Below are positions 45,691 through 55,632 of a DNA stretch of 64,000 nucleotides, piece after piece; within the stretch, counting starts at the first letter, position 1, and the number at the start of each line of letters is the position of its first letter. Made by a program: the position numbers and the translations under genes. Location: positions 48,689 through 112,688 of the forward strand of contig MCFE01000255.1 in assembly GCA_002104905.1 (NCBI GenBank), read 5' to 3'. The notes below the pieces were generated by a model. It did no database searches and had not been told where the DNA came from. It saw only the letters and a list, made by a program, of their open reading frames with translations. This DNA is from Basidiobolus meristosporus CBS 931.73 (taxonomy: Eukaryota; Basidiobolomycota; Basidiobolomycetes; Basidiobolales; Basidiobolaceae).

Positions 45691-46122
45691 AAGGGGAGGT
45701 AGAAAATGGAAATACCATCCGGTAAATTGGCATGGTAGCATCATACAGAACTAGCTGTAGGCCACCATACTGCCATTATAATGCCATCAGATTCTTGCTG
45801 TAAGGCTGCTGAAGCACCATCAAGAATTTTGCCATATAAGGCATTTAATGTCCTGGCTGGTTAGATCCATTTAAAATAGTTGTAGAGTGCATTAAGACCA
45901 CAACAATGCCATACAGTTATTGTCACAGCATCAATCAAATCCTGTCAAGTTCTATAACTTTAGTTGGCAGTAAAATTAGTGAAATGACATTGTGATCCCA
46001 CCAGACAATTGTTAAGTGGGTCACTGATTCCAAGCTGCTGGTATTATGATGGTATATAAATTGGATCATGATTACTGATCTGGATTTGATCCACCCATGG
46101 GGCCAAATTATTTTTCATAGGG

Positions 46123-46496
46123 TTTGGTAGAAATCCACAGCTTTATGCCACTGTTCATTCACTGTTTCCCATTTGTCCTGGTCTTCAGGCAACCCTGCAA
46201 GGTCTAGCTCCTCATCTGCCAGTCTTTGCAATCAATCCTTGCGCTATACAAGTGTATTTTCTTCAGCACTGCCCTTGAAGAAGTGCTGCATGCTCTTGGT
46301 GTGCCTATAAATGTTTCCAAATTCCACTGAAGGCATTGTTTTAACCATTTGAGCTCTTGATGTTTTTACTTTGTTGCAGGTGGGATCTCAACTCTGTCAA
46401 CAATGGAGGATGTGGAGGCTGTGGTAGACAAGTTGACTTCCTCTGTAAACTCATCACCATGCTGGAGTGTAGCTCAACTGGCCATGCTTCTATTCT
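46123..46496 (-). pseudogene. CACTA second-gene fragment (C6)
   Basis: Directly follows the CATAGGG end of C5 and matches the C-terminal half of the CACTA second gene (ttcactgtttcccatttgtcctggtcttcagg; cttgaagaagtgctgcatgc; tcaacaatggaggatgtgg). It is a separate, truncated copy of unknown extent. Confidence 0.6.
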
Positions 46497-46960
46497 GAAT
46501 AGACACAAGGCTAAAGAGTAGAGCTAGGCAAGGCAGGCCCAGGAAAGGACCTAGGTGTGGATCAACAAGGCAAGGTAGATTTCCAAGGCAAGGCTATTTA
46601 TTCATGACCTATGTTGATCAAACTGAGGAATTTGTAGGTTGGATGGAATTAAACTAAAGAACAGACTAGAATGTCACACAGGGATATGACAAGGGTCAGC
46701 AGCTCATGTGATCAGGTGATGTGACAGGCACCTATCATATATGGTACTGAGCTACATAAATTACAATTGGAAGCTTCCATATAATGTTCCATTGTGTACA
46801 ATCAACTTGGAGCATTCCAGAAGCTGCTAGAATGTAGTAGAGCTTTCTGCAGGTAGCTGGGATTTCTTCACCAACTTGATTTGGCTGGATCATGAAAGGT
46901 CAAGGATGTCATGTGCTTTTGACACTTTCTCCTCTCTTGAGCAGATTTCCTCAAGCTTTT
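46497..46960. other. Unassigned repeat-like segment
   Basis: Starts tgaatagacacaaggc and ends just before the CCCTATG of the next CACTA fragment. It contains tatttattcatgacc (poly(A)-signal-like on the minus strand) and attccagaagctgctagaatg. It resembles the 57623-58282 segment in style (gttccagaaggttctgg there) and may be an LTR, but its ends are not defined. Confidence 0.35.
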
Positions 46961-47460
46961 CCCTATGAAAAATGTTTTGGTCCCACAGATGGATTCAATC
47001 TGGATTTGCCATCAGGATCCCATTTGGAGACCATCATAATACCAGCAGCTTGGAATTAATGACCATCTTAGCAATCTTTTTACAGGATCACCACAACATT
47101 AAGCTTATTTTGCTGCCAAATAAAGTTAAAAATCTGACAGGGTTTGATTGGTGCTATAGCAATCAATGCATGGCACTGTTGCAGTCTTAATGCGCTCTAC
47201 AACTATCTTAAATGGATCCATCCAGCCAGTACATCCAATTGCCTTCTATGGCAAAAAGATTAAGAGTGTTTTGCTGGCCTCATTGAAAGTCTCTGATGGC
47301 ATTATTATGGCTGTATGGCAGCCTACAGCTAGTTCTGTGTAATGATACCGCAACAATTTACCAAATGGTATTTCCTATCTCCTTTTTCTACCAACCCTTG
47401 TGCAGTTCATATATCCTACTGTAGAATCACTCCTGTTGAGTTGCATACCCACCACTACCT
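46961..47460 (-). mobile_element. CACTA terminal fragment (C7)
   Basis: Transposase-side terminal 500 bp: CCCTATGAAAAATGTTTTGG at 46961, atcaggatcccatttggag, gacagggtttgattggtgc and accaaatggtatttcc, up to caccactaccttggg. Beyond that, gypsy sequence begins. No coding sequence. Confidence 0.7.
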
Positions 47461-48052
47461 TGGGTAAAAGTGCTATCATGATTAAGCACAGCTCTAGGCT
47501 GTTGCTTGTTTTCTGCAAACTTCCTGTACCCTTGATGGGCTAAGAATAGTTCTTTCTTGATTGTTTCTTGGATTTCTAGAATTGTTGATGCATATTCAGA
47601 TACTGGGAGGCTCATAGGATTTGCAGGAGTCTGAATAACAAATTATAGATGAATATAATAATATGCATAGAATGTGGTGAGTCCAGTTACACTATGACAT
47701 GTGTTGTTATAGGCAAATTCTACAAGTGGTAGGAGCTGGGTCCAGTTATCTTACTGATAGGTGATATAGCACCAAAGGTACTATTCAAGGGTCCGGTTAA
47801 TTCTTTCAGTCTGGCCATCCGACTGAGGATGGAAAGCAGCTGAGAGTTTGACTTGTGCACCAAGGTATTAGACTTGTTCCGTTGGATAGTGCCACATAGT
47901 GCCAGCCTGTTTATGGTGCCGGATCAATCTGGCACTCTACGGCACTATCTGGCACTATAATTTCTACCATGATGCCTGTGGTATGATACAGCTACTGGTA
48001 ATTTTACTCAATCTTACTTATGTTGCTCAGAATAGTGCTTTCCTTGCTTTAT

Positions 48053-48979
48053 TTACTCTTCATAATGCTCCAGACACATTTCTCTCAGTGGATGTCTTCT
48101 TGTATGAACATACTGTGCATTAATAAGTATCTTAACTATTTTACCTATTCTGCTGTTTTCTCCTGTATATGACTTTCCTCTGTATTTACCTGCCAATATG
48201 CTGAATCTCTTCAGATATCCAAATGTGTGCTCTACCCTTACTCCAAAATGATTAAATATCTCATTGTAGAGCTTCTGCTTCCTGCTAAGTACACCATTCC
48301 TTGGCTTCCTATAAGCTGTAATACATCCTAATCTCTGACAATCCTCTCCTATATAAGCTAAGTCTGCCATACATTTCTCCCCTCTACTGAATTCAGGATG
48401 ATTCTCTACCCAGAGTGCTTTGTCATGCCTACTTCCAGCAAATGGCCTACTAAACCAGATGATGTTACCCTCAATGTCAGACAGTGCTTGAAACTTCACA
48501 CAGTGTGCCTTGTACTTGCCAGAATAAAAGTGCCTCTGCCCTCTAGAAGGTCTGTTAATCCTCACTGGGGAGGTATCCAAAATACTCCTGATATGGAACC
48601 TGTTGCTGAACACTCTGGGATATGGAAGTCTATTGGAGCTTCTGAACCTAGTATTCCAAGCTTGCTCTAAGTCATTCATACCCTCTGCAAGGTGGTTCTC
48701 CATTGCTGTCAGCTGGGAATGAAAGCTTCCAGGACTTTTGTTGCCATGGATGGTGGGATGAAACCTGGTAGGGCAATAGTTCTTGTAATAGCAGAGAAGC
48801 TTGACAAGGGATCTCCTTGAGTAGATTGGGGTTGATGGTCCACAGTACTTGGAATAGATCTCCTCTAGTGTGTCAAAAGAAAATCCAGTGGTAGTGATGG
48901 GATTGATGAGAAAAGACCATTCAGATGAGTAAGTCATATTAAAATTGGTGGATGATTGTATTAAGGCGGTTTGAATCAA
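48053..48979 (-). CDS. PIF/Harbinger DDE transposase
   Basis: At least 308 uninterrupted codons ending at 48053 (TAT..EHYEE stop). The first two acidic residues are in ILDTSPVRINRPS (equivalent of iDGTxxxIxxP) and MADLAYIGEDCQ (equivalent of aDxGYxG), and the Glu is in RVEHTFGYLKRFSI, so the DDE triad appears intact. HFYSGKYKAHCVKFQALSD and FAGSRHDKALW are also classic DDE_4 blocks. The frame stays open upstream (ADRAKLIQTALIQSS) to about 49002 with no ATG, and AAATCAG there could be an intron acceptor. The true start is therefore probably in an upstream exon that I cannot place. It is the only transposase in the window with an undamaged catalytic domain. Confidence 0.85.
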   Translation of the reverse strand: MIQTALIQSSTNFNMTYSSEWSFLINPITTTGFSFDTLEEIYSKYCGPSTPIYSRRSLVKLLCYYKNYCPTRFHPTIHGNKSPGSFHSQLTAMENHLAEGMNDLEQAWNTRFRSSNRLPYPRVFSNRFHIRSILDTSPVRINRPSRGQRHFYSGKYKAHCVKFQALSDIEGNIIWFSRPFAGSRHDKALWVENHPEFSRGEKCMADLAYIGEDCQRLGCITAYRKPRNGVLSRKQKLYNEIFNHFGVRVEHTFGYLKRFSILAGKYRGKSYTGENSRIGKIVKILINAQYVHTRRHPLREMCLEHYEE

Positions 48980-49296
48980 TTTGGCGCGATCTGCCTTATT
49001 TATCTGATTTTTAATACATTATGGTTAAATCTCCATCAATTGCCATGTATCCCATCATTATGTTGCAAATATTATCCGCAAACAATGCCTTGGTACTTTT
49101 ATTGATGCTTTAATCATAGGTCTATAATCAAATAGGAAATCTGCGATTGATGTGATCTGATCTGTGTCAACGCGATCCAAGATGCATCATGCATAATATA
49201 TGGAAAATTCAACAATCACATTAGTTTTCATATATATTTCATATAAGACCAGGTTGATGCCAATATACTACTGTATAAGTATCCAAATCTGTTGCT

Positions 49297-50544
49297 ATGG
49301 TCCCCATACCAAGCCTCAACTCATCTTTAGTACAACCCAGACAAAACCCATCCCCCAGCTCACCAGCGCGGTCCGGACCGGAAAAGTCAATGTTGGATCT
49401 GTTTGAGTTCTTGCCAAATGATTTTAGTATGGCCCAGGTGTCTATGATGAGCCTTCATACAGATATTTGGGCACTACTGATTAATCTAGCAGAACTAGAT
49501 ACCTCAGAGAGTTGACAAAGATGGAAGAATTTGAGTAGAAAGCTGTGGCATGAGTTCTACATCAAGATGCCAGCCAATGTATGTAAAAAGATATATAACA
49601 AGACAAGTATTGAAATCAAGAATGAGCTGAGAGTGAGGGGATTTGACAAAGTAGCCGCGTGGGAGCAATTTTGCATGCAATTTGCACAGTACGGGCCGGA
49701 CGCGTCTGTTTGTGCCTCAACTTTGGGAACCAAAGAGATTTTGAATGAGTTTTTGCCTCAAATGACTAATGTACTACATGATTTATTAGTAGAGCTAAGT
49801 GGCTTCCGAGAGCAATATATACAGGACTCATCCAGGCAACAGCTCCAAAGTATCAGACAGAGGGTAAGTGAATACCTTGAGGAATCAGATGGTGAGCTTC
49901 AGGAGGAAGTATACAGACCGCAAGCAGCATCATCCAGATTGCACCAGCACACCTTGCTGGATTCCCTACCATCTCTTACAACCACAGCGCGCCGGCCCAC
50001 GTCAGTCCAGAGTACACCAACACCCTTTACCAGAACGCCCCGCATCAAGTCAACGCGTGTTGGGTCAACACGCGCGCTTCAGAGCAAAACTATGAGAACT
50101 TGCCAAACTGCTCATTTAGACACAAGTCCATTGGAGCGGACCAAGTTGCGTCAACTTGCAGCATCACATTGAGCTCAGCCAAGGGCCATCTCAACGCGTC
50201 AAGGCGCGCCTGCACGTGCCGTTTTGCCTGACCATCAGCAAGTTACTTCTGGTGAACTGACTGATGATGACCAACATGAAGTGCCTCAACCACCGGAGCC
50301 CTTGGCAAGTAAAAGAACGCGTCAGCACGTGGCACTACAGGCCAGTTCAGTTGGTTCAGTTGGAGCAATTCAGCGCGGCCAAGCTGTAGCATTGCACTCA
50401 TCAACTAGGAGGCAAAATACTGACTACAAATACACAAGTAGCCAAGGTGATAATCAGCCAGGAAGTAGTATAGGTGTGCAAAGTGAGTCACTACCAAATG
50501 CTTCAGTAGTAATCCCTGTGAGAAAAAAACCCAGGAGAAGATGA
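49297..50544 (+). pseudogene. Harbinger second gene, one frame with two in-frame TGA
   Basis: A single reading frame from ATG 49297 to the stop at 50542-50544, interrupted only by TGA at 49513-49515 and 50170-50172. Parts: MVPIPSLNSSLVQPRQ; SMMSLHTDIWALLINLAELD; after the first TGA, QRWKNLSRKLWHEFYIKMP and a helical region (LGTKEILNEFLPQMTNVLHD, QQLQSIRQRVSEYLEESDGE); a Ser/Thr/Arg-rich middle; after the second TGA, a tail ending IPVRKKPRRR. Harbinger elements usually encode a Myb/SANT-like partner, but I do not see a Myb motif. The composite at 18227-22630 has TGA at the same two places. Confidence 0.6.
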
Positions 50545-51524
50545 TGCAATTGCTTTGAATTGCTCACATCTGTGATGATCCCAACAACCCTTTTTTTTTG
50601 CAATCTGAATCAAGCCATTGCAAATTAGTGATCATCAAATTTTTGATATAAGTAATATCAAGGTCGTCTCACATTTGAGACAGAACCCCTATAAATAAAC
50701 ACCCTGCATATATATACGTCATCTGTAATACCAGTGCAGCTATTGGATCTGTTTCGCACCTACACTATTGCTCATGTGCTGGCTATGACACCTTGTCCAA
50801 TCACTAGGATCAGGGATTTACTTGCTTAATGAGCAAAATGGGATATTTGATGGCGAATCAGGTAGCTTTTTTAGTAGTCAATGAGCCAATTGGGGGCTGC
50901 CAGCTTCAAGATACTTTTGGACCAATTAACCACTGAGATACCATCCAATTGGAGTGAGGGTAACCAAAATGGTAAGTATTAGTGTGGTTTATAGTGTAAT
51001 ACACATTTATTTCCATTTACATTAAAGAAATATATCCAAATACCGGATTTTACCTGCCATAATGGCGGTATCCAATTGTGCACGTGATGCTAACATTACA
51101 AGTTGGCGCAATCATCCATTCCAACCTCATTGTGTCAGATTGTGCCATAGTGTGCAAGATTGTCCCGCATAGTGTGAAATTGTCCAAGAACAATCCTTGC
51201 TTCTGGTAGCTATAATATTGCACCCAATCATTCTTTACAACTGCGGATTGCGCCGCACGCCCTGGCACGGTACAATGGAACAAGTCTATTGCATTAAATG
51301 TTTCCAGAATTTTTATATGAGCTGGGTTCCTCTATCAGATACAATGTCACTGGGGATACCATGGGGGTGGAAAATGTTCTTTGCTACTCAGTGGGCAGTC
51401 TCCTTGGAATCTATGTTCTTGCAGCAGGAAGTGAAGTAAGCCATCTTTGTGAGTCAATCTGCTACTACCAGGACTGAATTAAATTGGTAGTATTCTGGGA
51501 GGTTGGCAGTGAAGTTCATCAAGA

Positions 51525-51881
51525 TTAAATTCCATTACTGGTTAGATATTGGCATGTGTTGAAGAAGTCTATATTGATGTTGTCTGGTAGATTCTGCTTC
51601 ATATATGTGTCTCTGGATTGGAGGCACTCCTTGACAAGGGATATCATCTTGGACCACCAGAAGTCTCTCTTTTTTGCAATTATGGCTTTGGTGGTAGCAA
51701 AATGTCCTGCAGCCATTAAATCATGGCAAGAATGGATGATATCCAACTGGGTATCAATATCTGGGATAAATTGTTGATGCTTGTTGTGGATGATGTCATT
51801 CACTAGATGTAGGAGCTGGAGGTATGGGAATTTGGATGGTTGATCTGTGGGAGACTTAGAGTTTTTCTTGATTGTTGCCAC
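51525..51881 (-). pseudogene. Gypsy integrase, zinc-binding region
   Basis: Frame reading IHSCHDLMAAGHFATTKAI, KRDFWWSKMISLVKECLQ and RDTYMKQ. The HHCC finger has its two His (CHD...GHF), while the CxxC pair reads CLQS, so the finger is damaged. The C-terminal end of the same integrase is at 47615-47427 (SEYASTILEIQETIKKELFL, AHQGYRKFAENKQQPRAVL), separated by the Harbinger. Confidence 0.72.
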
Positions 51882-52164
51882 TGTGGAGTTGCTGGCTTGG
51901 CTGATCTGGACTTTCTCAAAGAGTAAAGGAGCTAAAAACTGGAGGACTGGGTTGCAAGGAGTTCAAGAAGTCCTTTGTTAGGTATAGGGTTTTCATGTGC
52001 CAACATGAATCATCCTCTTCTTCACAGTAATACTCCACCTTTCTGCACAGGGCACCAGGTTTTCCTTTTTTTGCACTTGGTCTATAGGTGATGACAAAGT
52101 CAAAGCTGGAATGGAAGAGGGACCATCTGGCTTGTCTTTGGTTTATTATTCTTGGGGTGGTAAA

Positions 52165-52605
52165 TTACTCTAGGTTCTTATGATTACAAAAGATCCTAGT
52201 CTTTTGGGCTGCACCATTAGGATAATGTCTCCATTGTTCAAGGGCAACATTTATTGCAAGAGGTTTCTTGTCATAGATATTATACTCTACTTTGGCTGGA
52301 GGAAATTTCCAAGAGTATAATGCAATAGGGTGTAGCACATTGTTGTCATAATATTGGCAAAGGATGGCACCAAGGGCAAAGTCAGAGGCATCAGTTTCTA
52401 TGATGAAAGGTTTCTCAAGGTTAGGGGGAGCAACAAGGGGGGTACACAACAAAGATATCTTGATAGAATTAAAGGACTCAGACTTTTCCTCATTCCATGC
52501 AAAGGGCAGATTTTTATGAGTGAGCTTTGTCAAGGGAGTGATTATCTTGGAGTAGTTGACAATGAGTCCACAGCAGAAGTTGACAAGTCTAAGGAAGGAT
52601 TGCAC
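52165..52605 (-). pseudogene. Gypsy reverse transcriptase end and RNase H
   Basis: 146-codon frame: FLRLVNFCCGLIVNYSKIIT (RT thumb, FLGxxNYYRxFI-like), PLTKLTHKNLPFAWNEE, ETDASDFALGAILCQ (RNase H Asp), HPIALYSWKFPPAKVEYNIY (Glu) and LAINVALEQWRHYPNGAA. Typical Ty3/gypsy layout; the YxDD part upstream is lost at the junction with the copia LTR. Confidence 0.8.
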
Positions 52606-52629
52606 TTCTTTTACAGAAGAGGGAGTTTC

Positions 52630-53220
52630 TAGTGGTCAGAATCTTGGAGATATTGCAAATGATTGGGAGGACAAGTAGACTATGTGATTTTCACTTGAAA
52701 ATTTATTGAATGCAAAAGTAGTATTTATACTTTTACATTGTCTTGGCATAGCAAACATGTAGATTAGGTTAAGGAAGGTCCCAAGAACACGTGTGCAAAG
52801 TATGGGGATGTTTGGCCAACTTTGCAAATTTTCATGCTCTGGGTACCTGGCATTTAGTGAAACTATTTGAAGTAAATCCCAACTAGGAATTTGGTTAGTA
52901 TTCTCTAGGATTTAAAGGTAGTGATCTAAGCAACTGAGCTTGGTGATTACATTGGTGGAACTACAAATTTCTGCAACACTCCCACTTGGCTAAATGCTCA
53001 TACTGACTATTCTTAATTTTGACCTAAGATATTCATACTGGTCTCTAGCTGATGGTTTGGTAAATATGTCTTCAATCATTTCATCTGAAGGACAGTAACC
53101 TCAGCTAACAAAGTTACTCTTGATAGCTTCATGTATGAGAAGATATCTAATATTTATGTCCTCAGTTGTAGCTTGAAAAGTTGGATTTCTACCTAATAGT
53201 TGGCATCCTTGATTGGCAAT
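52630..53220 (-). mobile_element. Copia-3: 3' end of a copia-A element
   Basis: Minus-strand fragment: 3' LTR at about 52630-52978 (terminus decayed to tggtcagaatcttgg, other end tttctgcaaca), polypurine tract, then the end of RNase H (CQLLGRNPTFQATTEDINIR; the usual LGRNPTFHARTKHIDIR is altered). It is cut at about 53220, where CACTA second-gene sequence starts. Confidence 0.8.
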
Positions 53221-53805
53221 GCGCAATGTGGAGTTTGTAGTAGATAAATTGCCTCTCTCTGCAAACTCATCTACCTCACTGGAGTATAGCTCAACTTGCT
53301 TCACTTCCAACTCTTATGGAAATAGCTGTTTGCTTGTAAGTTATTCTTCTTGGCTATAATGGGATTCAGTCTCTTCTGAGCATAAGACATTAATTGGCAA
53401 GAACTGCAGCTTTTTTCTTATGCTTTTGTGTCTCAGTCTTAGGTAAACTCTTTTCCCTTGGCATATTCCTTTATGATTACCAGGTATTTTGCTGCTACTT
53501 TGTCTGAGTGCTTCTTGCTTTGAGCTATGCTCTCTTTGTGCCAAATGCAGCTATGATGCATCTGTTTTTACTTGCTTGTCCCTTGCTGACACTCTGCAGG
53601 CAACCAGATGCTTTTTTCCTGCCTGTATTGAGCTCTGAACCCATGCTGTGATGGGCTCCTGAGGTAGCTACTGGTTTTATCACTGCCAGGTACTTCACTG
53701 CTACTTTGGCTGAGTGCTTCTTGAGTGGAACTATACTTTTCCATGATCAATGTTGTACTGGTGCATATGTAGCTGCCTGCTTGTCCCCTATTGGTACTAC
53801 TTCTT
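53221..53805 (-). pseudogene. CACTA second-gene fragment (C8)
   Basis: Matches the middle of the CACTA second gene: VDEFAERGNLSTTNS near 53270 and roughly 205-bp Ser-rich units at about 53490 and 53700 (ctgagtgcttcttg). It fuses to copia-3 on the left and, near 53808, to gattgcaacaggttatgagcccc, an LTR-end plus primer-site remnant of copia-A type. Confidence 0.6.
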
Positions 53806-53942
53806 AGATTGCAACAGGTTATGAGCCCCAATTGTCTTAATCTATTCTTAAGATGATATCTACCAGCAAACAGAATAATACAAACATCTTCCCTGTAAAG
53901 GAGAGGTCTGAAGGGAAAAATACAGATTTTGGAGAGTCAAGA

Positions 53943-55632
53943 TGAATTATGAGTTACAGCTTAAATGCTTAAGTTGGATCAGTTCTTGGTCAAATCAATT
54001 AGGTATATGTTTACCCTATCAGTATATCAGTGTTATATATCTATTCAGTAGCATTAGTGAGTAAATAAATCAGCAAAACCTCATCAGACAGAAATAGATA
54101 TATTTGGCAGGATCTTATTGGGTGATGATGATGCAATCAAATGAGTCATCATCCACAATCTACATCAGTATATACAGTTAATCAGCAATTGATCTGGCAA
54201 AATGTATATAGGGAGCTGCTGGAACCTCAATAAAAATCAGGTCAAGCTTTAGTGAGTAAAATACTAGCTAAACTCCTTATTCCTCTACAACTCTTATACT
54301 AAGACTTGTAACAGATGCCAATCCACCTTGAGGAAAGAAAGCTTTGGAATTTAGTAACAGGAAGAGATGTTGAGCCCAAAGGAAAAGCAGAGGAAGTGGA
54401 CAAGCTTCAACAGAAGGAGAGAAAAGCCTTTAATGCCATATGTATCAATATGCAAGATCCCTTCATTGGACAAATTCATGCTTTGGTTACTGCCAAACCA
54501 GCATGGAATCTTTAGAGACAAACTTTAGAGCCAAGTCAGTATCAAGCTAGCTTTATTTAAACAAATGTTCTTTAACTTGAGGAAGAAGCCAGAAGATGAC
54601 ATGCTACAACTCATTACTAAAGTGCAGTCACTTGCAGAAGAACTCTACCATATTGATGCTGGTGAAGATAATGAAGCAAAGATACTTGGTCTGCCATGCA
54701 GCTTACCAGACAAATCTAAACATCTTATACTTCTTCTGAAAGCAGAGAAGACAATCTGACCTTAGATTATGTCCAAGGAAGACTTCAAGTCAGACACACT
54801 GATCAAGCAGAGTAAATTGAAGATAATGCTTTATTCAGCTCAGAAAGGCACACAGAAAAGAAGGGAAAGCAGCAAAACTGAAAGAAAACTTGGTTGCTGT
54901 TACTGCTGTAAGATGCCTGGACACTGGGTAAGAGAATGCAAGATGAAACAAGCAGATGAAAAGCAGAAACTAGAGCAGACAAACCATACTGCTACTAATG
55001 CACAGTTATTTATAACTGTACAAGAGAGTGCAACTAACCAAAATAATGAGTGATATATTGGCTCTAGAGTATCTCAGCATATTTGTGGTATAAATGAGTG
55101 GTTTGGCAACTGGAAGACCATTCCTGTAAGAAAAGATTATCTTGGAGACAACTTTTCACTGTAAGCTACAATCAGTGGATCTATACCGCTAAATATTAGT
55201 GATACCTCCAGTACAACAACAGGAACACCCACTGATATAATCTATATGCTCTATGTACTCTATGTGCCTCAAATAGCTAAAAACCTACTCTAAGTCAGTT
55301 GTTATGATCTGCCTCTTGAATGCTTAAGTTGGATGAGTTTTTTAGTTAAATCAATTAGTTATATGTTTAGGTTATTGGTATATCAGTATTTTCTATCAAT
55401 CAGTAGTATTAGTCAGCAAATGAATCAGCAGATCCTTATCAGACAGAAATGGATATACTAGGTAGGATCTTATTAGGTGATGATGACGCAATCAAATGAG
55501 TCATTAGCCACAGCCTATATTAGGAAATACAATTAGTCAGCAATATATCTGGCAAAATGTATATAAGGAGCTGCTGGAATCTCAATAAAGATCATTTCAA
55601 GTCTTAGTGAATACAATACTAGCTAAACTCTC
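53943..55632 (+). mobile_element. Copia-like element C, internally deleted
   Basis: Two direct repeats about 350 bp long: 53943-54313 (tgaattatgag ... acttgtaaca) and 55300-55632 (tgttatgatctg ... ctagctaaactct, truncated). They share caaatcaatta, gatgatgatg.cgcaatcaaatgag and ggagctgctggaa. About 1 kb of internal sequence holds gag and the start of protease only, so integrase and RT are deleted. Unrelated in LTR sequence to copia-A and LTR-B. Confidence 0.75.
54315..55100 (+). pseudogene. Element C gag with zinc knuckle
   Basis: Frames 54315-54515, 54565-54759 and 54769-55053: ERKLWNLVTGRDVEPKGKAE, RKAFNAICINMQDPFIGQI, KKPEDDMLQLITKVQSLAEE and the CCHC knuckle CCYCCKMPGHWVREC (C-x2-C-x4-H-x4-C intact), followed by a protease start whose active site reads GSRVSQHICG instead of DSGAS. 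Stops and frame changes separate the pieces. Confidence 0.75.

Larger units (their letters stand above)
36399..46122. mobile_element. CACTA-like element C5, split by copia-2
   Basis: Left end decayed (ataattatgatgatcccatc, lacking CCCTATG); right end ...ccaaattatttttcataggg at 46122. The second gene (minus) runs 36827-37257 and resumes at 42147-44105, with copia-2 (37263-42141) between. The transposase (plus) is 44264-45690 with both ends deleted. It is about 4.8 kb without copia-2. Confidence 0.75.
47870..51287. mobile_element. Full-length PIF/Harbinger element (3418 bp)
   Basis: Terminal inverted repeats about 24 bp long (AGACTTGTTCCGTTGGATAG and the complement of ctgtgcc-type right end AGACTTGTTCCATTGTACCG), flanked by ATT (47867-47869 and 51288-51290) in the gypsy integrase region. 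Two genes: a DDE transposase on minus (48053-48979 plus possible upstream exon) and a second gene on plus (49297-50544). Subterminal zones carry repeated TGGCACT/GTGCC motifs. This is the reference copy for the two MITEs and the composite. Confidence 0.92.
47461..52629 (-). mobile_element. Ty3/gypsy pol fragment, interrupted by a Harbinger
   Basis: Read on the minus strand from about 52629 down: reverse transcriptase/RNase H (52605-52165), integrase zinc-binding and core (51881-51291), then after the Harbinger (47870-51287) integrase C-terminal region (47866-47461). No LTRs were recognised, so both ends are truncated. The right end abuts a copia-A LTR at about 52630. Confidence 0.78.
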
